NCBI GenBank assembly: GCA_035764005.1
Contig: DASTZZ010000019.1
Coordinates: 1-64,000, forward strand
Source of the DNA: Terriglobales bacterium
Lineage (GTDB): Bacteria; Acidobacteriota; Terriglobia; Terriglobales; Acidobacteriaceae
DNA length: 64,000 nt
Direction: 5' to 3'
Positions 45,680 to 53,740 of this stretch are shown in pieces (positions within the stretch are counted from its first letter, which is position 1; each line of letters begins with the position of its first letter). The notes under the pieces are model-generated. The model was not told the origin of the DNA and searched no databases. It saw nothing but the letters and a program-made list of their open reading frames with translations. A program made the position numbers and the translations under genes.

Positions 45680-45845
45680 AAAGGCGTTTCGGGTTTCGAG
45701 TTTCAAGTTTCGGCAAAGCCGGACGCTTACACCAAGATAGAATGCGAACACGGTTTCGCCGCGACATATGACAAGGCAAAGGAGCGTCATCCAGCCGGAA
45801 GACTGGCTTTTGCCGAAACTTGAAACCTGAAACCCGAAACGCCTT
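45680..45845. repeat. palindrome built from 7-base units (GTTTCGG type)
   Basis: Left arm 45680-45717 runs AAAGGC, GTTTCGG, GTTTCGA, GTTTCAA, GTTTCGG; right arm 45808-45845 is its inverted copy with about two mismatches in 38 bases. 90-base spacer. The right arm ends 8 bases before the dinB start. Confidence 0.92.
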
Positions 45846-45853
45846 TTGCCCCT

Positions 45854-47101
45854 ATGGATCAGCGCATCATCTTCCACCTCGACATGGACGCCTTCTTCGT
45901 CTCGGTCGAAGAGCTGCTCGATCCATCGCTCAAGGGTAAACCCGTCATCGTAGGCGGAGCCAAGGATCAGCGCGGCGTTGTAGCAGCGGCTTCTTACGCT
46001 GCTCGCAAATTCGGCGTGCATTCTGCTATGCCGCTGCGTACTGCGGCGAAGCTCTGTCCTGATGGCATCTATCTTGACGGACATCCTCATCTTTATCGCG
46101 AGTATTCAGGTAAGGTGCACACGATCCTCTGCCGCTTCTCTCCCAAAGTGGAAATGGCCTCTGTAGACGAAGCTTATCTTGATATGACCGGCACCGCGCG
46201 ACTGCTCGGTCCGCCATTGAGGTCGGCGGACGTTCTGCATCAGCAAATCAAAAGCGAGCTGAATCTGAACTGCTCGATCGGAATTGGCACTGCGCGAGTT
46301 GTTGCCAAAATTGCCTCTGACTTGGCGAAGCCGAACGGCGTGCTCTTCGTCTGGCCCGGACACGAGGCCCGGCTCTTTGCCGATCTGCCGGTGCGCAAGA
46401 TGCCGGGAATCGGCAAAGTCTCAGAAGCGCGTTTACATGAACTCGGCATTCGCACTTTTGCCGATCTCACCGCACGCGAAGATCTCGATCATCACTTCGG
46501 CGCATACGGCGCCGCGATGGTGGGCAAAGCTCGCGGCGAAGACGCAGGCGGATGGTTCGACGAAGAAATCGGCGAGAGCACGGCAAAATCAATCAGCCAC
46601 GAGCACACGTATGGCGAGGACACCGCGAACCTGCAAATCCTCGAAACCACGCTCGCTCGATTGACCGAAATGGTCTGCCGGCGCCTACGAGAACAGCAAT
46701 TCGAAGCGCGCACTATTCAACTCAAACTGCGCTATTCCGACTTCACGACGATCACGCGCGCGCATTCAGTACCAGAGCCCACGAGCAGCGATCACGTAAT
46801 CCTCACGAATATTCGCAAGCTCTTTCACGACAACTGGAAGCCTGGAGCCAAAGTGCGTCTGTTAGGAGTGCATGTTTCAGGCTTCGACAGCACTCCAGCA
46901 TCGCTGTCCTTCGATTTCGCGACTCCCGATCGTTGGAATAAAGCCCTTTCAGCGGCCGATCGACTGCGCGATAAATTCGGAGACGCGGCCGTCCACCTCG
47001 GCAGCGCGCTGAAGGCAAACATCCGCGAACGCACGCACGAAAATCCCGCGGGCGTACCTGGAAAGAACAAAAAACAGAACGGCGAACACGAAGGTCACTA
47101 A
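45854..47101 (+). CDS. dinB: DNA polymerase IV
   Basis: 415 residues. Y-family polymerase: FHLDMDAFFVSVEE, VAAASYAARKFGVHSAMP, catalytic Asp-Glu in SVDEAYLDMTG, thumb KMPGIGKVSEARLHELGI, then the little-finger domain. A clear beta-clamp binding motif at the very end is not visible; the tail (NKKQNGEHEGH) is encoded by an intergenic repeat arm, which includes the stop codon. It stands alone with no LexA site recognised. Confidence 0.95.
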   Translation: MDQRIIFHLDMDAFFVSVEELLDPSLKGKPVIVGGAKDQRGVVAAASYAARKFGVHSAMPLRTAAKLCPDGIYLDGHPHLYREYSGKVHTILCRFSPKVEMASVDEAYLDMTGTARLLGPPLRSADVLHQQIKSELNLNCSIGIGTARVVAKIASDLAKPNGVLFVWPGHEARLFADLPVRKMPGIGKVSEARLHELGIRTFADLTAREDLDHHFGAYGAAMVGKARGEDAGGWFDEEIGESTAKSISHEHTYGEDTANLQILETTLARLTEMVCRRLREQQFEARTIQLKLRYSDFTTITRAHSVPEPTSSDHVILTNIRKLFHDNWKPGAKVRLLGVHVSGFDSTPASLSFDFATPDRWNKALSAADRLRDKFGDAAVHLGSALKANIRERTHENPAGVPGKNKKQNGEHEGH

Positions 47102-47172
47102 GCTCGACTGAGAGAGGTCACGAAGATTTCTTTGTGGCCTCTTGTGTTCCCTTCGTGACCTTCGTGTTCGCC
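47081..47172. repeat. nested palindrome of GAAGGTCAC type, copy 1
   Basis: Perfect 18-bp outer arms GGCGAACACGAAGGTCAC at 47081-47098 and its complement at 47155-47172, with an inner pair near 47115-47142 (GAGGTCAC against GTGGCCTC). The left arm overlaps the last codons of dinB. Same layout as 50378-50466. Confidence 0.92.
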
Positions 47173-47206
47173 TTTCCCTCGGTTCTGCGAAAATTGATGT
47201 AGTCCC

Positions 47207-49150
47207 ATGATTCAACTTTCCGGCGCGGGGAAGCGCTACGGCCACAAGCTGCTCTTTGAAGGTCTCGATTGGCTGATCACGCCGAACGACCGCGTCGGAG
47301 TTGTCGGAGCGAACGGGACTGGAAAATCCACGTTGCTGAAAGTGCTTGCCGGAATCGAGACCCTCGATTACGGAACGATTGTCCGCACGAAAGGCATCAG
47401 CGCCGGATATCTGCCACAGGACGGGCTTTCCCTAAGCGGGCGGACTGTTTTCGCTGAGTGCATGTCTGTATTCGCTGAATTGCAGAGCATGGAGCACGAG
47501 CTTGAGCAGCTCACAGCACAAATGTCGGAACTGGATCATGCTGGCGCGGACTACGCGCAAGTCGCCGAGCGCTTTCACTCGCTCGAAGCCCACTTTCGCG
47601 CACGCGATGGTTACGCACTCGAGGCTCAGGTTGGAACCGTTCTCGCCGGACTCGGATTCCGCAAGGATGATTGGCACCGAGCGACAGAAGAGTTCTCGGG
47701 CGGATGGCAGATGCGTATCGCACTCGCCAAGCTGTTGCTGCAAAAACCGAATCTTCTCCTGCTCGATGAGCCCACGAATCATCTCGATCTCGAAACCCGC
47801 AACTGGCTGGAAGAATATCTCGCGAATTATCCGAATGCCTTCGTCCTGATTTCTCACGACCGCTACTTCCTCGATGTGACCGTTAAGAAGACAATCGAAA
47901 TCTGGAACAAGCGCGTGCAGTTCTATTCCGGGAACTACGAGAAGTATCTGGCACAGCGCGAAGAGCGCAAGACGCAGCTTGAATCCTCCTACCGCAATCA
48001 ACGCGAAAAGATCGAGCAGCTTGAGGCATTCATCAATCGATTTCGTTATCAGGCGACGAAAGCCAAGCAGGTACAGAGCCGCATCAAGGAACTCGAACGC
48101 ATGGAGCGCATCGAAGTTCCTCCGGAAGAAAAGACGATCCACTTTCGCTTTCCTCAGCCCAAGCCGAGCGGGCGCATCGTTGCCGAATTCAAAAATGTGG
48201 TTAAAAGCTACGGCGAGAAAGAAGTCTTCCGCGATGTGAACTTCATGATTGAGCGTGGAGACCGGGTTGCGCTGGTAGGCCTGAATGGTGCGGGAAAATC
48301 GACGCTCATCCGCATGCTGGCAAATGATGAACCGCTTACGGCAGGCGAGTACGCTCTCGGACACAACGCGCAGCCGGATTACTTCGCGCAAGATCAATAC
48401 AAGGTTCTTGATCCCGAGCGCCGCATGTTGGACGACCTCGAAGAAGTCGCGCCGCGCGCAACCACAACGGAACTGCGGAACCTGCTGGGTTGTTTTCTGT
48501 TTTCAGATGATGAGGTCTTCAAGCAGCTCGGCGTCCTCTCCGGCGGAGAACGCAATCGCTACGCTCTCGCGCGAATGCTGCTGCATCCCTCGAACTTCCT
48601 CCTGCTCGACGAACCGACGAACCATCTGGACCTGCGCGCAAAAGACGTTCTCTTAAATGCGCTCCAGGACTTCAGCGGAACGGTTGTATTCGTTTCGCAC
48701 GATCGCTATTTCATTGACAAGCTCGCAACTCGAATCTTCGAAGTCGGGAATGGCAAAGTCGAGGTGTTCCCAGGGAATTACGAAGATTATCTCTGGCGCA
48801 AGCAAGGCGGAGCCTCGCGGATCGCAGCCGGTGTGACTGAAGCCGCTCCGACGACCAGCACTCCTGAACCGGCGATCACGAACAACGGCGATTCTGCCCA
48901 GCCTGCCTCAGAGCCTAAGCAGGGACGAATGAACCCGATCAAGCTGCGTCAGATGAAAGAGCGAGTGGGCGAGATCGAGGAAGAAATCACGAAGCTCGAA
49001 ACAGGAATTGCGGAATGCGAGCAGGCGCTACAAACATTTGTGAGTGCGCAAGAAACCGCTCGACTAACGCAGCTACTCGAAACCCGGCGCCACGATTTGG
49101 AATCGCTGATGAAAGAGTGGGCGGAGATTTCTTCGGCTATCGAAGGGTGA
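47207..49150 (+). CDS. ABC-F family ATPase (Uup/EttA-like)
   Basis: 647 residues, two ATPase domains on one chain without membrane segments. Domain one: GANGTGKST, FSGGWQMRIALAK, LLLLDEPTNHLDL. The interdomain linker (coiled, KKTIEIWNKRVQF, RNQREKIEQLEAF) is the ABC-F signature. Domain two: GLNGAGKST, LSGGERNRYALARML, LLLDEPTNHLDL. The C-terminal coiled coil (about 585-647) is Uup-like. ABC-F proteins act at the ribosome; this could aid stalled translation or resist an antibiotic. Confidence 0.93.
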   Translation: MIQLSGAGKRYGHKLLFEGLDWLITPNDRVGVVGANGTGKSTLLKVLAGIETLDYGTIVRTKGISAGYLPQDGLSLSGRTVFAECMSVFAELQSMEHELEQLTAQMSELDHAGADYAQVAERFHSLEAHFRARDGYALEAQVGTVLAGLGFRKDDWHRATEEFSGGWQMRIALAKLLLQKPNLLLLDEPTNHLDLETRNWLEEYLANYPNAFVLISHDRYFLDVTVKKTIEIWNKRVQFYSGNYEKYLAQREERKTQLESSYRNQREKIEQLEAFINRFRYQATKAKQVQSRIKELERMERIEVPPEEKTIHFRFPQPKPSGRIVAEFKNVVKSYGEKEVFRDVNFMIERGDRVALVGLNGAGKSTLIRMLANDEPLTAGEYALGHNAQPDYFAQDQYKVLDPERRMLDDLEEVAPRATTTELRNLLGCFLFSDDEVFKQLGVLSGGERNRYALARMLLHPSNFLLLDEPTNHLDLRAKDVLLNALQDFSGTVVFVSHDRYFIDKLATRIFEVGNGKVEVFPGNYEDYLWRKQGGASRIAAGVTEAAPTTSTPEPAITNNGDSAQPASEPKQGRMNPIKLRQMKERVGEIEEEITKLETGIAECEQALQTFVSAQETARLTQLLETRRHDLESLMKEWAEISSAIEG

Positions 49151-49157
49151 CAGAGAA

Positions 49158-49248
49158 GAGCGAACGCGAAGGTCACAAAGGTTCAAAAGCAAGGTCACGG
49201 ACAACGAAACCAAAGACTGAGCGCCTATTGCTTATTGCCTATTGCGGC
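49158..49248. repeat. single arms of two repeat types after the ABC-F gene
   Basis: GAGCGAACGCGAAGGTCAC at 49158-49176 matches one arm of the GAAGGTCAC palindromes, without an inverted partner nearby. At 49221-49248 a tract of GCCTATT-like heptamers follows. Read as partial or decayed copies. Confidence 0.7.
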
Positions 49249-49250
49249 CT

Positions 49251-49421
49251 TTACATCACGTGCAAACGAAAGATTGCGTCTTCGCGGCAGCGCCCCTTGC
49301 AGCGCGTGGCCAGAACAGCGCATACCACGAAAATGCTAACCGTAACCGCGGTTCCCAAATGTGAGAAGCCGGCGAGCAGGCTCGTGGCATCGAAGGCCGT
49401 GGCTGGAAATGTGAAGAGCAT
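49251..49421 (-). CDS. possible small membrane protein (56 residues)
   Basis: ATG 49421 to TAA 49251. One strongly hydrophobic segment (about residues 22-40, GTAVTVSIFVVCAVLATRC) and a basic Cys-rich tail (CKGRCRED). No good ribosome site. It could be a genuine small membrane protein or chance; no family recognised. Confidence 0.35.
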   Translation of the reverse strand: MLFTFPATAFDATSLLAGFSHLGTAVTVSIFVVCAVLATRCKGRCREDAIFRLHVM

Positions 49422-49515
49422 AACGATCTTTGTACGATTAGAAGGCGGGTCGCAGGGAAAGGCTGGCCAGAGATAAGAATTTTAAGTAGGGGTGCAAGTA
49501 ATTGAAAAGGAAGCT

Positions 49516-49614
49516 AGCAATAGGCATGGCCATAGGCAATAGGCGAAAAAGCAGCCGCTAGATCGAACAGGCCCGCTGTCTGCTGCTTATTGCCGATTGC
49601 CTATTGCCGCTTTT
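49516..49614. repeat. palindrome of GCAATAGGC/GCCTATT type
   Basis: Left arm 49516-49553 and right arm 49580-49614 are inverted, each with two or three heptamer-like units (GCAATAGGC; GCCGATTGCCTATTGCC) and a matching GCAG/CTGC base. The right end touches the stop codon of the DUF2461 gene. Confidence 0.85.
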
Positions 49615-50357
49615 CAAAACGCCATGAACGGCAGCTTGCGCGGGCGGGTTTGCTGCACGAAAGGCTGAGCGAGAAATTCGACAAACGGAGCTGCTGCTCG
49701 GAAGTGGCTCACGATTTCCGGCAACATTCGCGCAGTGTTTATGACTGATCCGTCTATGGTGTGCTCGAAGAACCATTGCTTTCCGCGAATCAGATCTTCT
49801 GCCGGATGCTCTTTGTCAAAGCCCTTCGGGATACGCGAGAGCTTCTCGCCTTGCAATTCTCCGAAGGCATTTCGCAGCGCTCGACCGCGCACAAGCGTGC
49901 GAAATTCTTCGTGGCGTTCCGCGAGCAAGCTGCGGATTTTCAACAGCTCGTCGCGCTCGGGCATATACACGCCGGCGAAGATCAGCAGCTCTTTGGGAGT
50001 GAAGTGAAAATAGAAACAAGGCCCGGCAGCCTTACACATACTTTGCAGGTAAAAGGTCGCGGCAATGTGGGTCTTGTACGGCCGCTTATCTTTCGAGAAG
50101 CGCGTGTCGCGGTAAATGCGGAAGACAGCCTTCTTAATCGGAGTCACATAGCGCGGAGCGAAATCAGCCAGTTCGGAATTGATCGCATTCACCAGCGCTT
50201 CAAGCGGAGTGCGAACTTGCTCCTCGTAGATGTGCTTGCGGGGCTGGAACCATTCCCGCTTGTTGTTGCGCTCGAGACCGCGAAGGAAGCTGATAGCCTC
50301 AGGCGAAAAGCCGGGAAAGCGTCTGGCGGTCAGGACGGCTTGCAATGCAGTTGACAT
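49614..50357 (-). CDS. DUF2461 family protein
   Basis: 247 residues. The family (TIGR02453) is marked by RFPGFSPEAISFLRGLERNNKREWF, IKKAVFRIYRDTRFSKDKRPYKTHIAA and the downstream FYFHFTPKELLIFAGVYMP. Function is unknown. The ATG at 50357 lacks a clear ribosome site. Both sides of the gene are bounded by palindromic repeats. Confidence 0.88.
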   Translation of the reverse strand: MSTALQAVLTARRFPGFSPEAISFLRGLERNNKREWFQPRKHIYEEQVRTPLEALVNAINSELADFAPRYVTPIKKAVFRIYRDTRFSKDKRPYKTHIAATFYLQSMCKAAGPCFYFHFTPKELLIFAGVYMPERDELLKIRSLLAERHEEFRTLVRGRALRNAFGELQGEKLSRIPKGFDKEHPAEDLIRGKQWFFEHTIDGSVINTARMLPEIVSHFRAAAPFVEFLAQPFVQQTRPRKLPFMAF

Positions 50358-50377
50358 AATTTAAGTTTGCCAGAAGA

Positions 50378-50466
50378 GCGAACACGAAGGTCACAAGGGA
50401 CAACAAAAGAGGTCACAAAGAATTTTTCGTGACCTCCTCAGTTGCCTCCGTGACCTTCGTGTTCGC
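50378..50466. repeat. nested palindrome of GAAGGTCAC type, copy 2
   Basis: Perfect 17-bp outer arms GCGAACACGAAGGTCAC (50378-50394 and 50450-50466) and perfect 8-bp inner arms GAGGTCAC at 50409-50416 and 50429-50436. Lies between convergent or back-to-back ends of the DUF2461 gene start and the stop of the E1-rhodanese gene. Confidence 0.92.
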
Positions 50467-50472
50467 CGTTCC

Positions 50473-51636
50473 TCAGTATTTCGGCATTCGCGGGTCAACC
50501 CGATCGGCCCACGCCAGAATGCCTCCTGCGAGATTACGCACTTTCTTGAACCCCGCCTGCCTCAGGAAATCGACCGCCTTGCCACTGCGCACGCCGGAGC
50601 GGCAGTGCGCGACGATCTCTCGGCTGGAGTCGAGTTCGTTCATGCGCTTGGGCAGATCGCCGAGCGGAATCAAATATCCATTCAGGTTGCAAATCTGATA
50701 TTCGTGCGGCTCGCGTACGTCGAGGACAAAGATGTCCTCTCCGGCATCGAGTCGCTGCTTCAGCTCTTCGGGTTGAATCTCGGGCACGTTGACGGTCACT
50801 GGCGCTTCTTCTCCGCGGATACCACAGAACTCCTGATAATCAATCAGCTCTGTGATTGTACGATTCGGACCGCAAATCGGGCACTCCGGATTCTTGCGCA
50901 GCTTCAATTCGCGGAAGCGCATGCCGAGCGCATCGACCAGCAGCAGACGTCCAACGAGCGGATCACCTTTGCCGAGGATCAGCTTGATCGTTTCGGTCGC
51001 CTGAATGATGCCAACGAGTCCTGGCAGAATTCCAAGCACTCCGCCTTCGGCGCACGATGGCACGAGGCCTGGTGGCGGCGGTTCGGGATACAAGCAGCGA
51101 TAGCACGGGCCGTCTTTCAACCCGAACACGCTCGCCTGGCCTTCGAAGCGGAAGATCGATCCGTAGACGTTCGGCTTGCCGCTGAGCACGCAGGCATCGT
51201 TCACGAGGTAGCGTGTCGGAAAATTGTCGGTGCCATCGACGACGATGTCGAAGTCTTCGAAGATGCGCAGCGCGTTATCGCTGCTGAGCCGCGTTTCATA
51301 GCGAACGACTTCGACGTAGGGATTGATCGCCTCGATCTTGTCGGCAGCCGAGTCGAGCTTCTTGCGGCCAACATCAGAAGTCGAGTGGATGATCTGCCGC
51401 TGCAGATTCGTAAAGTCCACCACGTCGAAATCGACGAGGCCGAGCGTACCGATTCCAGCGGCGGCAAGATACATCGCGAGAGGCGAGCCAAGCCCGCCGG
51501 TACCAATGCAGAGCACGCGCGCGGCTTTCAGCTTTTGCTGACCTTCGAGTCCCACTTCGGGCATAATGAGATGCCGCGAATAGCGGAGAATTTCGTCTTT
51601 GCTGAGCGCGTTAGAGAGGAGTGTGGATGTAGCCAT
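50473..51636 (-). CDS. E1-like adenylyltransferase/sulfurtransferase with rhodanese domain (MoeZ-like)
   Basis: 387 residues from the ATG at 51636 (AAGGCGA upstream). ThiF/MoeB domain at about 10-250: GTGGLGSPLAMYLAAAG nucleotide loop, VDGTDNFPTRYL, and a zinc pair CPICG. C-terminal rhodanese domain at about 285-385 with catalytic Cys in VAHCRSGVRSGK. This architecture activates ubiquitin-like sulfur carriers by adenylation and then thiocarboxylation. It follows the small carrier gene by 107 bases on the same strand, and cysM and a JAMM protease lie upstream. Confidence 0.93.
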   Translation of the reverse strand: MATSTLLSNALSKDEILRYSRHLIMPEVGLEGQQKLKAARVLCIGTGGLGSPLAMYLAAAGIGTLGLVDFDVVDFTNLQRQIIHSTSDVGRKKLDSAADKIEAINPYVEVVRYETRLSSDNALRIFEDFDIVVDGTDNFPTRYLVNDACVLSGKPNVYGSIFRFEGQASVFGLKDGPCYRCLYPEPPPPGLVPSCAEGGVLGILPGLVGIIQATETIKLILGKGDPLVGRLLLVDALGMRFRELKLRKNPECPICGPNRTITELIDYQEFCGIRGEEAPVTVNVPEIQPEELKQRLDAGEDIFVLDVREPHEYQICNLNGYLIPLGDLPKRMNELDSSREIVAHCRSGVRSGKAVDFLRQAGFKKVRNLAGGILAWADRVDPRMPKY

Positions 51637-51743
51637 AAATTCGCCTTGTGATCGTCGACTGAATGCGTCAGTACCGTCCGCGGTACCGAATGGGGGAGTC
51701 GCCCGCTGACCCATCTGCTACCGCAGACGGTACTGACTTAATA

Positions 51744-52028
51744 TCAGCCGATTTCGCTTCCGCCTGCGATCGAGGGAATGATCGACAACTGATCTCCGTC
51801 TTTCACCGGCGTCTGCTCTTTCGTCGCGAGATAGCGCACGTCTTCATCGTTCAAATAGACGTTTACGAATGCGCGCAGCTTGCCGTCATCCGTGTAAAGA
51901 TGCCGTTTCAAATCAGGATGCGTGCTGGTGAGTTTTGATAACGCATCGTTCACTGTGGATGCATGAACTTCAACTGCATCCTGTTTACCTGCATACTGCC
52001 GGAGTGGTGTAGGTATGAAGATTTTCAT
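51744..52028 (-). CDS. ubiquitin-like sulfur carrier protein (MoaD/ThiS/CysO-like) with extended C-terminus
   Basis: 94 residues with the beta-grasp fold: IFIPTPLRQYAGKQ, DALSKLTSTHPDLKRHL, LRAFVNVYLNDEDVRYL and VKDGDQLSIIPSIAGG. The di-glycine needed for thiocarboxylate formation is followed by four residues, SEIG. Known carriers with such tails (Pseudomonas QbsE, Wolinella HcyS) need a JAMM protease to expose the glycines, and a JAMM gene lies immediately upstream. Its mature partner is expected to be the E1-rhodanese protein, and its sulfur acceptor CysM. Confidence 0.9.
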   Translation of the reverse strand: MKIFIPTPLRQYAGKQDAVEVHASTVNDALSKLTSTHPDLKRHLYTDDGKLRAFVNVYLNDEDVRYLATKEQTPVKDGDQLSIIPSIAGGSEIG

Positions 52029-52036
52029 ATCAAAAC

Positions 52037-52112
52037 AATTTCGCGATTTTCTGATTTCGCGATTTCGTGATTTGAAAAAACCGAATCACGAAATCACGCA
52101 ATCGCGAAATTT
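52037..52112. repeat. hairpin of GATTTCGC-type units
   Basis: Left arm 52037-52073 holds units of 8 bases (GATTTCGC, GATTTCGT, GATTTG); right arm 52084-52112 is inverted (AATCACG, AAATCACG, CAATCGCGAAATT). A 10-base loop gives a strong stem. It lies between the JAMM and sulfur-carrier genes. Confidence 0.85.
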
Positions 52113-52149
52113 CAAGCTCCTGTTTGATGTCCTAACTCGTAAACCCGCT

Positions 52150-52602
52150 TCATCCTGCTGCACGAGCCAAACCGTCTACGTTTACCGGCTCGTCTTCAAA
52201 ATGCTTGTTCTCTTCGTCCGCACCTGCCAGCAGGAATGAATTCGTAATTTTTGCCGTTCCCTTTTCGACACTTGTGATCACATACGAACAGCCGATCCAA
52301 TGGGCCTCTGCGAGATCGGTTTGCGACCAGCGCGCCGGATGGTCGGGGTGCGAATGATAGAAGCCGACGATCTCCAGTCCTGCTTCGCGCGCCTGCCGCT
52401 GAATGCGCACCAGCTCTTGCGGGGCAATGTGATAGCGGTTGTGTGGCGAGTCGGAACGCGTGTTACCGCATCGAACGGTTTGCTCAACCGTCCGCGAATC
52501 CTCGCCCGAGCGCCCGAGGAGCACTCCGCAGCATTCGTGCGGGTAGGTTTGCTCGCCATGCTGGCGAATCGCGGTGTAGTCGTGTTGGTTGATCTTCAGC
52601 AT
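52150..52602 (-). CDS. JAMM/MPN+ metalloprotease (Mec-like)
   Basis: 150 residues from the ATG at 52602. An earlier ATG at 52626 falls inside the neighbouring repeat end and is not favoured. JAMM motif complete: Glu in HECCGVLLG, His-x-His in GFYHSHPDHP and Ser-x2-Asp in WSQTDLAEA. In Mycobacterium the homologous Mec+ releases cysteine from the carrier CysO; other members trim carrier tails. Placed between cysM and the carrier gene, either role is possible here, and both may apply. Confidence 0.93.
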   Translation of the reverse strand: MLKINQHDYTAIRQHGEQTYPHECCGVLLGRSGEDSRTVEQTVRCGNTRSDSPHNRYHIAPQELVRIQRQAREAGLEIVGFYHSHPDHPARWSQTDLAEAHWIGCSYVITSVEKGTAKITNSFLLAGADEENKHFEDEPVNVDGLARAAG

Positions 52603-52619
52603 CGTTTTGCTAGTAAGCC

Positions 52620-52754
52620 TTGTCATTCCGAACCGCCGACTTTTGGCGGTGAGGAATCCCTATCGACTTCGAAAATCTCAATCTGGCACATGCAAACCTG
52701 TTAGAAGTCCCTAGGGATTCCTCCGGCCAAAAAACCCGGCCGTTCGGAATGACA
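52620..52754. repeat. 135-base palindromic element, TTGTCATTCCGAAC ends
   Basis: Terminal inverted repeats of 13-14 bases (52620-52633, 52742-52754), inner arms GAGGAATCCC/GGGATTCCTC (52651-52660, 52714-52723) and one hairpin in each flank (ACCGCC/GGCGGT; CGGCC/GGCCG). Same layout as 27612-27745. Between cysM and the JAMM gene. Confidence 0.88.
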
Positions 52755-52765
52755 GAGCGTTAAAG

Positions 52766-53740
52766 TCATTCCTCCCACAATCGATCACTCAAATACTTAT
52801 CCGCCGAGTCGCACAGGATCGTCACAATCACGGCCTCGCCGTTTTCCTCAATCCAGCCGCTCTTCTCTAAATGTCGAGCTAATTCCACCGCTCCAACCAC
52901 CGCCGCACCTGATGAAATCCCCACCAGCAAACCTTCCTCGCGTGCGAGCCGCTTGAGCATCGCATAGGCCGCCTCGGTGGAAATTCCATGATCTTCATCC
53001 GCCAGTGACGGATCGTAAATCCTGGGGACGATCGCCGTCGCCATGTGCTTGAGCCCCTCAAGGCCATGGAATGGCGAATCCGGCTGGAGCGAAATGCATT
53101 TGATATCCGGATTCAGCTCGCGCAATCTCCGCGTGCAGCCCACAAATGTTCCGCTGGTTCCGAGCGTGGCGACAAAGTGCGTAATCCGGCCGTCAGTCTG
53201 GTTCCAGATTTCGTTTGCGGTGGAATTGTAGTGCGCCCGCCAGTTGGCCTCGTTCGAGTATTGATCGGCGTAGAAGTATCTCTCCGGCTCAGCGGCAGCC
53301 AACTCGCGCGCTTTGCGGATCGCCCCATCGGAGCCATCATTCGGATCGGTAAAAACGATCTCGGCCCCATAAGCCTTCAAAATCCGCTTCCGTTCCAGCG
53401 AGACGTTGGAAGGCATGCATAGCTTCACCGGAAACCCTTTAGCCGCGCCAATCATCGCGTAAGCGATTCCCGTATTGCCACTGGTGGCATCCAGCAGCGT
53501 CTTCCCCGGACGAAGCTGCCCGTTCCGCTCCGCGTCGCGCACGATGTTGAACGCCGGACGGTCCTTCACCGATCCGCCCGGGTTCACCCACTCCGCCTTC
53601 CCCAGAATCTGAACTCCGCGCAGCCCGTCCGCGATTCGCCCGAGGCGCAACAGCGGAGTATTTCCGACACGCTCAAGTTGTGTGTTCCCAAGCAGTTGGC
53701 GAGCTGTCCTGGCACTGAATTGTGAAGTAATGGCACTCAC
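52766..53740 (-). CDS. cysM: cysteine synthase, CysM type
   Basis: 324 residues of the PLP-dependent beta-replacement family. The PLP lysine motif NPGGSVKDRPAFNI, the substrate loop DATSGNTGIAYAMIG, the LGTSGTFVGC phosphate-binding segment and GISSGAAVVGA are all present. Linkage to a JAMM protease, a ubiquitin-like carrier and an E1-rhodanese suggests it uses carrier-bound thiocarboxylate as sulfur donor, like the mycobacterial CysM-CysO system, and probably O-phosphoserine as acceptor. The last point is inference from synteny. Confidence 0.93.
   Translation of the reverse strand: MSAITSQFSARTARQLLGNTQLERVGNTPLLRLGRIADGLRGVQILGKAEWVNPGGSVKDRPAFNIVRDAERNGQLRPGKTLLDATSGNTGIAYAMIGAAKGFPVKLCMPSNVSLERKRILKAYGAEIVFTDPNDGSDGAIRKARELAAAEPERYFYADQYSNEANWRAHYNSTANEIWNQTDGRITHFVATLGTSGTFVGCTRRLRELNPDIKCISLQPDSPFHGLEGLKHMATAIVPRIYDPSLADEDHGISTEAAYAMLKRLAREEGLLVGISSGAAVVGAVELARHLEKSGWIEENGEAVIVTILCDSADKYLSDRLWEE

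Noticed and set aside
47432-48397. 321-codon open frame on the minus strand
   Set aside because: Antisense to the ABC-F ATPase, which has both full sets of nucleotide-binding motifs.
50605-51651. 348-codon open frame on the plus strand
   Set aside because: Antisense to the E1-rhodanese gene, whose motifs are unmistakable; the plus frame shows no domain or signal.
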